Of a DNA stretch of 64,000 nt, positions 7,971 to 17,880 are shown piece after piece. Made by a program: the position numbers and the translations under genes. Source of the stretch: Treponema peruense (lineage in GTDB: Bacteria; Spirochaetota; Spirochaetia; Treponematales; Treponemataceae). The number at the start of each line of letters is the position of its first letter. Within the stretch, counting starts at the first letter, position 1. The notes beneath the pieces are model-generated. The model searched no databases and was not told the DNA's origin. It saw only the letters and a program-made list of their open reading frames with translations. The stretch covers positions 1,488,001-1,552,000 of the forward strand of contig NZ_CP064936.1 in NCBI RefSeq assembly GCF_016117655.1, given 5' to 3'.

Positions 7971-9737
7971 ATGAATCTTAAGAAGTCTACTTTTGTATAC
8001 AGTTTTTTGCTTTTCTGTACACTTTTTTGCTTATGGGGACAGAATAAGGGTACAGATCTGTCACGCAGGCAGCCAGACTGGGTTGCAGTTCTGGGCGGAA
8101 ACCTTCTTTGCGAACCGGTACAGACAGAGGAAGGCTATGTTGCAGTGGGTGAAGGAAAGATGCTGCACTCATTTACAGGAGACGGAAAAATTCTCTGGCA
8201 GAAAGGCTTTTCAAAAAGACTGTCTCCATTTGTAACAAGTGGTGTCGGCGGAATGCTGTATGTAGTAACAGGCGGCTCAAAACTCGACATGCTCAACCCC
8301 GGCGGAACACCGCTGTGGACTTCTGACACAGGCTTTAATATAGAAAACGCACCGCTTGCCGGACGCGACGGGCGGGTCTTTGTACGAGGACACGATGCAC
8401 TTGCCTGCTACGGCCTTAACGGAAAGCGCCGCTGGATTCTTAAAATAAAGGGACAGAATATACAGCTTCCTGTCACCACACTCAATGACGGTTCGCTTCT
8501 GGTATTTCTGGACAGGACAGCAGAAGGAAACAAATCTGTAGCCATAACTGTAACCCCGTTCGGGGACTCAAGCGAAGAAATTACGTTTGCAGGCAAAGTG
8601 ATACAGTCTGTACCCTGCAAAGACGGAGCACTTCTTTCTTTTTCTGACTCAAGCCTGGGAATGGTTTCTTCTGACAAAGGAAAGGCTTTTTCGAAGTGGA
8701 CTCTTCCGTCACAAAAAAGCGGAATAACAGGACCTGCAAAAATTGCGTGCTGCCCCGGCGAAAACAAAGCGTGGGCAGTATGGGGAACACCAGCTACACT
8801 CACATTGTTCAGGACGGCCGACGGTACAGTTTCAAGAACATTCACCAGTTCAGTAAGAAGCGCAATATCGCTCAAAATGTACTCGCCTCTTTCAAGAAGT
8901 ATTGTTCTTGCCGACGCAAACAGGGCTGCATGTTTTGATGAACAGGGCGAAACCTTGTGGAACATAGACAGACTTCCCCCAAAAGACTGGAACTTTGCGC
9001 TGTTTACAGATACAGGATACATTACACTTTGTACCCGCAGCTGGGTCCTTGAAGGATACAGAATAGTCCAGTCACTGTCCACTCAAAAACCAAAAGCACC
9101 CAAAAAAAATGTAAGTTCCTACAGGGAATTTTATGACAAAACCCCGCCTAAATCTGACTCGATAACGGGAGCCGCAATAAACGCAGACAAAGCAAAAGAA
9201 ATAGAGCGTGCTTTTTCAAAGGGAGACTTTGGAGAAAAAGAACACGAATGGCTTGCAGTTTTGGAAGCAGAAATTTCAAAAATGAGAAGCGACTGGCTTT
9301 CAGAAAGCTGGGACTACACAGTACAGAAACCTTACTTTAAGGCAAACGTCCCCTACAACGCGACAATACTTTCTTTATGCGCAAAAAGCGGAATCAGCCT
9401 TGGCCAGGAAAACATTCCGTCTCTGTTAAAATCATGTGACGACCCGACCGTTATGATTTCTCTGGTACGGTATGCTGCAGAAGCAAAATTTGATCCCGAA
9501 GGACAGATTCTCTACACGCTTGACTATATTGCACGCAACAAAGCCCGCTCAGATGACAGCACCCTTTTGTGCGAAATAGCCGCAGCCTGTACACAGATAT
9601 GTCTCTTTATGGGAAGACCGGCTTTTTTTTCACAGGGACGCGCTCTTCTTACCTACATGATGTACCCGCAGTTCAGTTCAAAAGTAAGGGATACAGCACG
9701 AGCCTGTCTTGAACAGATTGCTTCTTCGGGACTTTGA
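7971..9737 (+). CDS. Secreted PQQ-like beta-propeller protein
   Basis: 588 aa. A hydrophobic N-terminal signal segment (FVYSFLLFCTLFCLWG) precedes about 350 residues of repeated PQQ-type blades, seen as recurring ILWQKGF, PLWTSDT, RRWILKI and TLWNIDR strands. The C-terminal ~180 residues are helical and unrelated to the propeller, with no recognised domain. It is probably exported to the periplasm. It starts 8 bp after the methyltransferase stop with AAGGATT as ribosome site, so it is likely in the same operon. Confidence 0.7.
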   Translation: MNLKKSTFVYSFLLFCTLFCLWGQNKGTDLSRRQPDWVAVLGGNLLCEPVQTEEGYVAVGEGKMLHSFTGDGKILWQKGFSKRLSPFVTSGVGGMLYVVTGGSKLDMLNPGGTPLWTSDTGFNIENAPLAGRDGRVFVRGHDALACYGLNGKRRWILKIKGQNIQLPVTTLNDGSLLVFLDRTAEGNKSVAITVTPFGDSSEEITFAGKVIQSVPCKDGALLSFSDSSLGMVSSDKGKAFSKWTLPSQKSGITGPAKIACCPGENKAWAVWGTPATLTLFRTADGTVSRTFTSSVRSAISLKMYSPLSRSIVLADANRAACFDEQGETLWNIDRLPPKDWNFALFTDTGYITLCTRSWVLEGYRIVQSLSTQKPKAPKKNVSSYREFYDKTPPKSDSITGAAINADKAKEIERAFSKGDFGEKEHEWLAVLEAEISKMRSDWLSESWDYTVQKPYFKANVPYNATILSLCAKSGISLGQENIPSLLKSCDDPTVMISLVRYAAEAKFDPEGQILYTLDYIARNKARSDDSTLLCEIAAACTQICLFMGRPAFFSQGRALLTYMMYPQFSSKVRDTARACLEQIASSGL

Positions 9738-9764
9738 CTTTTACCGGACTGCACAAGTCTATTA

Positions 9765-9793
9765 TTGAACGAGATATTTATTTTTGCTACAAT
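9765..9793 (+). promoter_or_regulatory. Sigma-70 promoter for the Wzi-like gene
   Basis: TTGAAC (9765-9770) and TACAAT (9788-9793) are 17 bp apart, with an extended TGC before the -10. It lies ten bases before the chosen start at 9803. Confidence 0.6.
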
Positions 9794-9802
9794 AGGAATA
9801 TT

Positions 9803-11476
9803 ATGAAAAGAGTTTACATCGCGCTGGCAGCATCTGCGCTGCTTTTTAACACGGTCACCTTCGCCCAGGAAGCATTGAAGTCGTCAGAAGAAAATTACTA
9901 TGACTTTCTTTCACTGCAGGGACTTGTAAAACGCCCCACGCTAAATTACAGAACGCTTTCTGATTCAGTCTGGAGCATTTCTCCCAGTACAGAACATGCA
10001 TGGCAGCTTAACAATCTTGGAACAACCTACACACTGCTCGACACATCTGACAGCATGCAAAACGCATTTCTTGACGGCTCTGTAAACGGAATAAAAGCAC
10101 GCCTTTACGGACCGCAATGGTTTAATTCGTACAACACGGCAGCCCCATACGGAATGAACGACGGCGCACTCTGGCAGGGAAAAGGATACAACACTTCACT
10201 TACAGCAGGCGCACGGCTTGAAGCTTACGGACTGGAACTTACGCTTAAACCACAGTTTGTTTTTTCACAGAACCTTAACTTTGAAATAATGAAGTCACAC
10301 TCAGACAGCGAATACGGTTACTTCTGGGGATACGGTGAAAAAAACAACGGGGCCGACATTCCGCAGAGATTCGGTGACGAAGCGTTTTATTATTTTGACT
10401 GGGGCGACACCGAAGTACGCTATACATGGAAAAACCTGACGCTTGGTTTTGGAACACAGGCAATTTGGCTTGGACCTGCACAGGTAAACGCGATTCTGCA
10501 TTCAAACAATGCACCCACCTACCCCAAATTTGACGCTGGTCTTAGAAGAACAGAAATACATATTCCGTGGCTAAACTGGTACATAGGCGACATTGAAGCG
10601 CGCATTTGGACAGGAAAACTTACAGAGTCAGACTACTACGACAGTGACGAAAGCAATGACAACAACATGATTCACGGACTTGCACTTGCCTACGCGCCGT
10701 CTTTTGTTCCGGGACTTACGCTTTTTGCAAACAGAACATGCCTTGTAAAATGGGACTGGGCAAATTTAAAATACATTCTGCCGGTAGAAGCAAATACCCA
10801 TGAAGACCAGAAGATGTCATTCGGAGCAGACTGGATTTTTGCACCGGTTGGACTGGAAATTTACGGCGAACTCGGGCTGGATGATTTTGTTCCGAATTCA
10901 TTTCCAATCGGTTACATAAGATATCCTCTTCATACACTTGTATATACTCTTGGACTCAAGAAAACATTTACTCACAGCGAAGAAAAAAAGATATACGGCG
11001 AGTTTACAATGGAAATTAACAGCACTGAAATGTCACAGGACTTTCAGCTTCAGTGGCCGTACAATTTTGGATTCCACCACCAGATTACACAGGGTTACAC
11101 AAACCGCGGACAGTATCTTGCAAACGCAACAGGCTACGGCGGAAATCTTCAGTATATTTCATATTCAGTTTTCTACCCTAAAGGAAAAACAATGCTGACT
11201 GTTGCAAGATGGAATCCCGACAACAATTACATTTACAGTGTTGCGGTAAACTCAGTTGCATATGATAAAGAAAATAATATTGATCTTAACAAAACACATT
11301 TCACTTCGTGGAAGGCAAATTTTATTTTGGGAGCTAATACTGAATATTTTATAACGCCAAATCTACTTCTCAATGCAGGAGCATTATACAACCTCATTAT
11401 TAATCCACAGTACCAGAATGATTCAACAAAACTTCACAACTTTCATTTTGAACTCGGAATAAAATACAATTTCTAG
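9803..11476 (+). CDS. Outer membrane beta-barrel, Wzi-like capsule assembly protein
   Basis: 557 aa. The ATG at 9803 is chosen over a longer frame beginning at 9734 because it opens a clear signal peptide (RVYIALAASALLFNTVTFAQ). The mature part alternates polar and aromatic residues and ends HFELGIKYNF, a barrel closing strand. NDGALWQGKGYNTSLTAG and the YGLELTLKPQFVF strand resemble Wzi proteins, which anchor capsular polysaccharide at the outer membrane. It is followed 9 bp later by a flippase and then glycosyltransferases, which supports a role in surface glycan display. The Wzi assignment is family-level inference. Confidence 0.65.
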   Translation: MKRVYIALAASALLFNTVTFAQEALKSSEENYYDFLSLQGLVKRPTLNYRTLSDSVWSISPSTEHAWQLNNLGTTYTLLDTSDSMQNAFLDGSVNGIKARLYGPQWFNSYNTAAPYGMNDGALWQGKGYNTSLTAGARLEAYGLELTLKPQFVFSQNLNFEIMKSHSDSEYGYFWGYGEKNNGADIPQRFGDEAFYYFDWGDTEVRYTWKNLTLGFGTQAIWLGPAQVNAILHSNNAPTYPKFDAGLRRTEIHIPWLNWYIGDIEARIWTGKLTESDYYDSDESNDNNMIHGLALAYAPSFVPGLTLFANRTCLVKWDWANLKYILPVEANTHEDQKMSFGADWIFAPVGLEIYGELGLDDFVPNSFPIGYIRYPLHTLVYTLGLKKTFTHSEEKKIYGEFTMEINSTEMSQDFQLQWPYNFGFHHQITQGYTNRGQYLANATGYGGNLQYISYSVFYPKGKTMLTVARWNPDNNYIYSVAVNSVAYDKENNIDLNKTHFTSWKANFILGANTEYFITPNLLLNAGALYNLIINPQYQNDSTKLHNFHFELGIKYNF

Positions 11477-11485
11477 GAAAAGCAG

Positions 11486-12937
11486 ATGGCAAAGTCAATC
11501 AAGAAGAATGCATTTTACAGCTTTCTGAAATCCTTTATGACACTGTTCTTCCCGCTTATTACGTTTCCGTATGCGTCAAGAATTCTGGGACCCGAAGGAA
11601 TTGGAAAAATCAATTTTGCAGGAAACGTAATTTCGTACTTTGCCATGATTGCTGCATTAGGAATTGGTTCTTATGCTACAAGACAGGCTGCAAAAATAAG
11701 GGACGATAGAATTGCACTTTCAAAATTCGTAAAAGAAATTTTTTTAATCAACATTGCTTCTACTGTTATTTCATATATTCTGTTTTTTGTTGCAATAATT
11801 TATATAAGAAAATTTGATGACTACAGACCACTTCTGTACGTTTGCTCGCTGCAGATTTTTTTTAACACAATCGGATTCAACTGGTTCTACACTGCACTTG
11901 AAGAATTCAAATACATAACACTGCGTACAATTTTGTTTCAGATAATCGGAATCGGATTCTTATTCGTTTTTGTAAGAACACGCGGCGATTTAGTTAACTA
12001 TGCAATTTTCGGAATAATTACCGGTGTTGGTTCAAACATCTGCAATTTTTTTTATCTTAACAAATTCATAGACTGGAAAATAAAAGCAAAACTGGAAATA
12101 AAAAAACATCTTAAACCAATTTTCATCTTTTTTGGAATGTCTGTTTCTATTACAGTTTATACAGCGCTTGATTCTGTAATGCTTGGTTTTCTTACAAACG
12201 ACAAGGAAGTCGGAATTTATTCAGCAGCAACAAAACTGAACAAAATGATTCTTAGTCTTCTCACTGCAGTAATAAGCATTTTACTTCCACGCCTTTCGTA
12301 TTACTTTGAACAAAAACGGACACAAGAATTCAAATCACTTGCACAGAAGGGAATCTGTTTTGTAATGCTTCTTTCTTTCCCGATGATTGCAGGTTTAATA
12401 ATTCTCTCGCCTTCACTGATTGCTCTTTTTTGTGGAAGCGAATACAGTTCTGCAATTATACCCATGAGAATAATCACACCGGTACTTCTCATTATTTCTA
12501 CAGCCTACATGACAAGTCAGGTTTTGTCTGCAACTGAAAAAGAAAAGTTTTCGCTTGTATCTTACATATCCGCCGCTATACTCAATTTGATTTTGAATTT
12601 TATTTTCATTCCAAAATTTGGTGCCTCAGGTGCAGCACTGGGAACAGTTTTTGCAGAACTAACCGCAACAACAATTCAAATGATTATTACAAGAAAATAT
12701 TTTTTTACAAAAAAAACTTTTATCTGCATCATCCAGTCTCTTGCTTCTGTCTGTGTAATGAGTGCGGCAACAATTTTTGTATGCAGTCTGATTGAAAATA
12801 CAACCATAAAACTTGTTGTCGGAACACTTACCGGAATTTGTACCTACGCCTTTATGCTTTTGCTTTTAAGAAACGAATATTTTACAGAGATACTTAAGCA
12901 GTTAAAGAGTAAAATTATGGGAAGGATGTCAGTTTAG
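11486..12937 (+). CDS. Polysaccharide flippase (Wzx/MATE-like)
   Basis: 483 aa with about 12-14 membrane segments and the conserved opening FLKSFMTLFFPLITFPYASR ILGPEGIGKINFA (two blocks) of RfbX/Wzx flippases. It should move undecaprenyl-linked repeat units across the inner membrane. Translation is tightly linked to the upstream Wzi-like gene. The next gene starts 166 bp away behind its own promoter. Confidence 0.88.
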   Translation: MAKSIKKNAFYSFLKSFMTLFFPLITFPYASRILGPEGIGKINFAGNVISYFAMIAALGIGSYATRQAAKIRDDRIALSKFVKEIFLINIASTVISYILFFVAIIYIRKFDDYRPLLYVCSLQIFFNTIGFNWFYTALEEFKYITLRTILFQIIGIGFLFVFVRTRGDLVNYAIFGIITGVGSNICNFFYLNKFIDWKIKAKLEIKKHLKPIFIFFGMSVSITVYTALDSVMLGFLTNDKEVGIYSAATKLNKMILSLLTAVISILLPRLSYYFEQKRTQEFKSLAQKGICFVMLLSFPMIAGLIILSPSLIALFCGSEYSSAIIPMRIITPVLLIISTAYMTSQVLSATEKEKFSLVSYISAAILNLILNFIFIPKFGASGAALGTVFAELTATTIQMIITRKYFFTKKTFICIIQSLASVCVMSAATIFVCSLIENTTIKLVVGTLTGICTYAFMLLLLRNEYFTEILKQLKSKIMGRMSV

Positions 12938-13057
12938 GTAACGTATCTGCGGGTTGGGGAAATTATTGAAACATTAATAAAAAAATAGGAAACAGAATAC
13001 GTATCTGCCACAGATACATAATCATAAAAATGAGAATTAATTCAGTATAAACATAGG

Positions 13058-13086
13058 TTGATTTATATCATATTTGTTGGTAAAAT
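13058..13086 (+). promoter_or_regulatory. Promoter for the glycosyltransferase genes
   Basis: TTGATT (13058-13063) and TAAAAT (13081-13086) are 17 bp apart. A small hairpin GTATCTGccaCAGATAC lies just upstream (near 13002-13018). Confidence 0.55.
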
Positions 13087-13103
13087 TGCTATGAGGTTAA
13101 ATC

Positions 13104-14186
13104 ATGTTTCATATAGCTTTTTGCATCAACAATAAATTTACAATGCCGTGCGGCGTTTTTATACTTTCAATTTTGCACTACAATAAGTTCCCGCTTTGCT
13201 TTCATGTACTTCACAGAGACCTTACAGAAGAAAATATTGATAAACTTAAACAGACAGTTTCTTCGTATTCAAATGCACAGATAGAATTTCACAAAGTAGA
13301 TTCCAGTTATGACAGCAAGTTAATTGTACGTGAAGGAGAAAGACTTTCTGTAGAAACCTATTACAGATTTTTTATACCGGAACTTTTACCGAATGTTGAT
13401 AGAGTTTTATATTTAGATTGTGATATGCTCTGTTGCAATGATTTTTCTGATATCTTTAATATTGATATTGAAAATATACCAGAAGCAATGGTAATAGATG
13501 AAAAAACAAAAGAAATTTCAAAATACAACAGACTTGATTTGGACTTTTCAAATGACTATTTTAATGCCGGAGTAATGTATATAAACCTGGATTACTGGCG
13601 AAAAAACAATGAAACAGAAAAACTTCTTTCCTTTGTCACAAAAAATCCGGAACTCTGTGTATGCCATGACCAGGATGCAGTTAATAAATTACACGAAGGT
13701 AAAATTCAATACATGCCTTTAAAATATAATTGTCAGCGTGCATTTTTTAGATATTATTTCTGGGTTAATCCAAAAAAATACCCTGTTTCTTTATATACAA
13801 CAGACACAATAGAAAAAAAGAGATGGCCGCAGGTAAAAGATGCAATAGAGAACCCAACTTTTGTTCATTTTTCAGGATGCGACAAACCCTGGTTCAAGGA
13901 AAGTACTATTCCATATCTAACACAATGGTTGGAATTTCACAACATCTCTGTATGGCAGAATGAAAAGCTCAAAAGTCGTTTTGAATCAAATAAGAAATTG
14001 CTGTTTAAAATACACCTAAAAAAGTTTCTGTCTATTTTTAAATTAGCAAAGCCGTTCAAAACAAACGATGTTTATCCGGAAGAAGCCTATATAAATACCC
14101 CCCCCCACAGCTATACAAATAAATGGATAATATCTAATTACATTAATGCTGCTTACTCCCAAACACATAAGGAATTTGCAGCATGA
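13104..14186 (+). CDS. Glycosyltransferase family 8
   Basis: 360 aa. It shows the GT8 layout: N-terminal ...FCINNKFTMPCGVFILSIL, the metal-binding DxD in VLYLDCDMLCCNDF (about residue 112), FNAGVMYINLDYW and HDQDAVNKL. C-terminal ~60 residues are basic and probably contact membrane. It transfers a sugar, often galactose or glucose, in LPS or capsule synthesis. The sugar cannot be read from sequence. It begins an AT-rich run of transferases that differs from the upstream genes in base composition. Confidence 0.88.
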   Translation: MFHIAFCINNKFTMPCGVFILSILHYNKFPLCFHVLHRDLTEENIDKLKQTVSSYSNAQIEFHKVDSSYDSKLIVREGERLSVETYYRFFIPELLPNVDRVLYLDCDMLCCNDFSDIFNIDIENIPEAMVIDEKTKEISKYNRLDLDFSNDYFNAGVMYINLDYWRKNNETEKLLSFVTKNPELCVCHDQDAVNKLHEGKIQYMPLKYNCQRAFFRYYFWVNPKKYPVSLYTTDTIEKKRWPQVKDAIENPTFVHFSGCDKPWFKESTIPYLTQWLEFHNISVWQNEKLKSRFESNKKLLFKIHLKKFLSIFKLAKPFKTNDVYPEEAYINTPPHSYTNKWIISNYINAAYSQTHKEFAA

Positions 14187-14249
14187 ATAAAAAAACATTC
14201 GTAAATATTTATATTTTTAATTTAAAATATTTTTTCGGGCGATAAAACT

Positions 14250-15218
14250 ATGACTTATTTCTCAATAATCGTACCGGTTTACAATGTCGAAAAATATCTC
14301 AAAACATGTATAAATAGTCTTTTAATTCAAACTTATTCTGAGTTTGAGTGTATTTTAGTAGATGACGGTTCAACTGATGGATCAAATTTAATTTGTGATT
14401 CAATTTCAAAAGAAGATAAAAGATTTAAAGTGATCCATAAAAAAAATGAAGGCGTTTCTATCGCAAGAAAAACAGGAATAGAAAATAGTAAAGGCTTATA
14501 CATTCTATTCCTTGATTCAGATGATAAATATAATCAAACTCTTTTAGAAAAATTATTTTACAAAATACAGGAACAACAGCCTGATTTATTAATTTTTGGT
14601 TTTAAAAGAATAACAGAAACTGATGGATGTGTTATTAAAGAGGTAATTCCTTCCAATACATTAAGTATTAAACAATTACTTACTGATCAAATGGAATTAA
14701 CTTTTTTATTATGGAACAAATGTTATAAAAAAAATTTATTTAGTGAAATTGATATAAATCAAATAAACGGCATTACTTTTTCAGAGGATTCATGGTTAAG
14801 TTTTAATCTTATTTATTTGTCGAAAAAAATAATTTTTTTACCATTCTGTGGATATAATTATCTTTGCAGAAAAACATCAGTAACACAAACCATGTCATAT
14901 AAAAATAGAATTGACTATATAAAATCCATTTCCTTATTGGATAATTTATATACAGAAAAAAAAGAAGAACCAGAAGTATTACAGAAAATAAAATCAAAAG
15001 CAAAATTTGCTCAAATTAATCCTGATTATGATTACTCAATAAAAGATTTTATTATTGGATGTAAAATTTATAATAAAAATTTTTTAGATGTAAATAAATC
15101 AACATTAAAATTTGCACAAACTAAATTAATGAAATTGTATTTAGTTTTAATTGAATATAGATTATATATTCCAGCTTTTATTTTATACAAACTCAGAAAG
15201 AGAAGGAAACAAAAATGA
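14250..15218 (+). CDS. Glycosyltransferase family 2
   Basis: 322 aa. The GT-A fold is clear from FSIIVPVYNVEKYLKTCINS, ILVDDGSTDGSNLICD, NEGVSIARKTGI and the DxD-type FLDSDD (about residue 92). The C-terminus is strongly basic. Base composition is very AT-rich, suggesting recent acquisition. It overlaps the next gene by 4 bp (ATGA), so the two are coupled. Confidence 0.88.
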   Translation: MTYFSIIVPVYNVEKYLKTCINSLLIQTYSEFECILVDDGSTDGSNLICDSISKEDKRFKVIHKKNEGVSIARKTGIENSKGLYILFLDSDDKYNQTLLEKLFYKIQEQQPDLLIFGFKRITETDGCVIKEVIPSNTLSIKQLLTDQMELTFLLWNKCYKKNLFSEIDINQINGITFSEDSWLSFNLIYLSKKIIFLPFCGYNYLCRKTSVTQTMSYKNRIDYIKSISLLDNLYTEKKEEPEVLQKIKSKAKFAQINPDYDYSIKDFIIGCKIYNKNFLDVNKSTLKFAQTKLMKLYLVLIEYRLYIPAFILYKLRKRRKQK

Positions 15219-16216
15219 AAACTATCCTAATAGCTTCAATACATGGACTAAAAAATATAGGTGGCCTCGAAAGAGTAAATCAATATTTATATGAAATTTT
15301 ATGTTCGAAATATAAAGTTAAAGTAATAACAGGCACAAAAAAACCTTTTAAACATGGAAATTGGATTCTTCAATCTATAATAGTAAGTTTAAAATTATTT
15401 TTTATTCCTCACAATTTTGTAATAGGAACTTCGTGGCATTCTTTTCTTTTCCCATGTGATATAACATTTCATCATGGAACTATGAAAGGTATTCAAAATC
15501 ATATTGGTGGAGATCCTGTATATTCAAAACGGATTGGAACAATGGAGAAAATAAGTGCCAAAATCGCAAAATTAAACATTGCTGTAGGAGAAAATGTAAA
15601 AGATGAATTAATAAAATTATATAATATTCCAACAGCAAAAATAAAGGTTTTGAATAATTTTGTTAATGATTCATTTTTTTACCCGAAAAATGAATATAAC
15701 AATAAAGAAAATAAAATAAAAATTCTTTTCGTAGGACGAACCGAGCAAAGAAAAGGAATTTCTGAATTAGAAAAATTATCAAAATATTTAGATTCTCATT
15801 CAGAATTAAATTATGAACTACATATTGCATGCCATACGAAAAATACAGATATTTTTGACAATCATAAAAAAACTTTTCTCCATATTAATCTTTCTCCTGA
15901 TGAAATAGTGAATTTTTATAATTCAGGAGATGTTTTTTATTTTCCAACAAAATATGAAGGTTTTTCTATGTCTACTTTGGAAAGTCTTAGTTGTGGAACT
16001 CCTGTTATTGGTACATCTTGGGCAATTGGAAAAGAATTAAGAAATTTAAAAATGTGTAAAATTATAGAAAGCAATGATATACCATATTTACTAAATCAAA
16101 TATCACAATTAAAACAGAAGTTTACATTCAAAAGAAGTGAAATTCATTCTATAATAAAAGAAAAATTTGGAAGAGAATCTTATGAAAAAAAAATATTTGA
16201 ATTATTAAAATTTTAA
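15215..16216 (+). CDS. Glycosyltransferase family 4
   Basis: 333 aa with a GT-B fold. An N-terminal IHGLKNIGGLERVNQYLYE motif is followed by the C-terminal sugar-nucleotide site: ILFVGRTEQRKGISELEKL and FPTKYEGFSMSTLESLSCGT with the EX7E pattern. AT-rich like the previous gene. The inserted phage element begins 30 bp after its stop. The next chromosomal gene (at 51978) is also a GT4, which implies the polysaccharide locus was continuous before insertion. Confidence 0.88.
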   Translation: MKTILIASIHGLKNIGGLERVNQYLYEILCSKYKVKVITGTKKPFKHGNWILQSIIVSLKLFFIPHNFVIGTSWHSFLFPCDITFHHGTMKGIQNHIGGDPVYSKRIGTMEKISAKIAKLNIAVGENVKDELIKLYNIPTAKIKVLNNFVNDSFFYPKNEYNNKENKIKILFVGRTEQRKGISELEKLSKYLDSHSELNYELHIACHTKNTDIFDNHKKTFLHINLSPDEIVNFYNSGDVFYFPTKYEGFSMSTLESLSCGTPVIGTSWAIGKELRNLKMCKIIESNDIPYLLNQISQLKQKFTFKRSEIHSIIKEKFGRESYEKKIFELLKF

Positions 16217-16246
16217 AACCAAAATACAATTATAAATGATTAAACA

Positions 16247-16264
16247 AAATAAACTTTTTTATCT
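16247..16264. repeat. Left 18-bp direct repeat of the inserted element
   Basis: AAATAAACTTTTTTATCT is identical to 51925-51942. The two copies bracket the entire phage-like region and lie in intergenic DNA between glycosyltransferase genes. It may be an attachment core or a long target-site duplication. Confidence 0.65.
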
Positions 16265-16359
16265 GTCAACCCCCTTTATTTAAAAATTAACAAAATTTAC
16301 TAAAGTTTTTTCTATATGTGTTCGAAAATTGAACCGGGTGGGTCTTTTTTGGAGGAAAT

Positions 16360-17616
16360 ATGAAAAGACCGAATCTGCTTGAACTTAAAAAGAAATACAT
16401 TCCGCTTCGTGCAGCCGGGAAAATCACAAACAAGGAACTTGCCTTTTATCTTCATATGACAGTACAGCACTGTTCTGTTTTGGTTTCCAGATACAGGAAG
16501 GAAGGAGACTCATTCTTTGTCAACGGGCACAAAGGGCTTCATTACAACAAAAACCGCGTAAAGCAGAACCTTCGCGATAAAATTGTTCAGCTGTATAAAG
16601 ATGAAGGTTGTACAGCAACATTCGCCAATTTTGCACGTGACATAAAAGACTTTTACCATATCAACTGTTCTGCACGCGTAGTAGTTTCTGCATTAAAAGA
16701 AGCAGGAATAAAATCCCCCAAAGCAAGAAAAGTGCAGCCTACAAAAGCCAGTCACCGCCCGCGCCCGGAAAGAAAACACAAAGGAAGTCTTGTACAGGTA
16801 GACGGAACCCCCTATGATTTCTTTATGGACGGAACAAAAGTTACTGCAGTGGGTGCTATAGACGACGCATCCCACTCCCTTTTGGGAATTCATTTCAGTA
16901 TTGCCGAATCCCGAATGTCTTATTTTGAACTTTTCCATCAAATGGCAGAAAAGCATGTACTTCCGGAATCCTTCTATACCGACTGGTCAAGGAACTTCAT
17001 TTCTGTTGCAAGAAACAATGCCAAAATGTCGGTAGAAGAAAGAATTGAATATGCCAAAGAACACAAAACCGAATACATGAAAATCTGCGAAAAACTCGGA
17101 ATAAAAACAATCTTTGCACTTTCTCCCGAGGCAAAAGGCCGTGTTGAGCGTATGTGGCAGACTCTGCAGCTTAATCTTCCCATGATGTTCAAAAGGCGCG
17201 GAATAAGTACAATCGAAAAGGCAAATGGTTTTTCCCAGGATATATGCGAATGGTGGAACAAATACTTTTCAATAGATCCCCTCGAAGAAGAGGAACGGTA
17301 CATAACTCCACCGTCAGACATTGACCTTGAAGACCTCTTTTCAGTCCACAAAGAAGTAACAACAAGGCATGACGGTATATTCTCTTACTGTGAGCACGAT
17401 TTCAAGATAGACGGTCTTTCATGGGGCGGAGAGAAAATCAATCTTTCAATCAGTTACAGAAACGGCTTCCGTGTCTTCTGGCACAATTCCTGGCGCCGTG
17501 CAAGACTCCAGGACGGACTCCAGCGTACATACGGAGACACATTGTCAAACACAGAATATGAACTTCTTGCAAAGACACTGGACGCAGACATGCATACAAA
17601 CTGCGTGTGCGTGTAA
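16360..17616 (+). CDS. DDE transposase, ISNCY/IS1202-like (rve core)
   Basis: 418 aa. N-terminal HTH region (ELKKKYIPLRAAGKITNKEL) precedes an rve/RNase H core. The likely catalytic residues are in SLVQVDGTPYDFF (Asp), FYTDWSRNF (Asp) and SPEAKGRVERMWQT (Glu), which matches the ISNCY/IS1202 group. GGAGG precedes the ATG. I find no matching inverted repeat downstream: the gene is followed at once by a terminator and the RHH gene. It lies 95 bp inside the left 18-bp repeat and is the only recombinase in the element apart from the two IS256-like copies. Confidence 0.75.
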   Translation: MKRPNLLELKKKYIPLRAAGKITNKELAFYLHMTVQHCSVLVSRYRKEGDSFFVNGHKGLHYNKNRVKQNLRDKIVQLYKDEGCTATFANFARDIKDFYHINCSARVVVSALKEAGIKSPKARKVQPTKASHRPRPERKHKGSLVQVDGTPYDFFMDGTKVTAVGAIDDASHSLLGIHFSIAESRMSYFELFHQMAEKHVLPESFYTDWSRNFISVARNNAKMSVEERIEYAKEHKTEYMKICEKLGIKTIFALSPEAKGRVERMWQTLQLNLPMMFKRRGISTIEKANGFSQDICEWWNKYFSIDPLEEEERYITPPSDIDLEDLFSVHKEVTTRHDGIFSYCEHDFKIDGLSWGGEKINLSISYRNGFRVFWHNSWRRARLQDGLQRTYGDTLSNTEYELLAKTLDADMHTNCVCV

Positions 17617-17640
17617 AAAAGCCCCGGGCAATTCCGGGGC
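17615..17640 (-). terminator. Terminator of cassette B (minus strand)
   Basis: GCCCCGG and CCGGGGC (17621-17640) form a 7-bp GC stem with a 6-nt loop. On the minus strand it ends in six T residues. It closes the RHH gene at 17647. Confidence 0.85.
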
Positions 17641-17646
17641 AATTGA

Positions 17647-17880
17647 TTAGTTTAATATTGAATCAATAATAAATCTACTTACTGACTTGCCAGAAGCCGC
17701 CGCGAGTTTTTTAATCTCTTCTACTTCACTTTCAAGGCAAGATATAACTATTCGCCCGGTATTATAACCAGTTTTTGATTTTGAAGCAGTTTGGCTCCCC
17801 TTAGGTCTGCCTTGTCCACTTCTTTTACCGCCCCGAGTTATTGTCAATTGTTGTGGATTGAAAAAAAGTGTCTTTTTCAT
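17647..17880 (-). CDS. Ribbon-helix-helix-like protein of cassette B, N-terminus replaced by IS sequence
   Basis: 77 aa as it now stands. The first 15 residues (MKKTLFFNPQQLTIT) are encoded by the end of the IS256-like copy. The rest (GKRSGQGRPKGS, then RIVISCLESEVEEIKKLAAA and GKSVSRFIIDSILN) is the original RHH-like protein. The new ATG overlaps the transposase stop (TGATG), so it could be translated by coupling. The original 70-aa gene began at 19259 with METVEHKNWGG. It is paralogous to the 64-aa protein at 19784-19978. RHH proteins usually bind operator DNA as dimers. An antitoxin or repressor role is inferred. Confidence 0.6.
   Translation of the reverse strand: MKKTLFFNPQQLTITRGGKRSGQGRPKGSQTASKSKTGYNTGRIVISCLESEVEEIKKLAAASGKSVSRFIIDSILN
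17826..17834. repeat. Target-site duplication of IS copy 1, left
   Basis: TACCGCCCC is repeated exactly at 19226-19234, flanking the 1391-bp IS. Confidence 0.95.

Noticed and set aside
16317..16350. Left inverted repeat of an ISNCY element (TGTGTTCGAAAATTGAACC)
   Set aside because: No matching right repeat is found after the transposase, so I do not draw separate IS borders.
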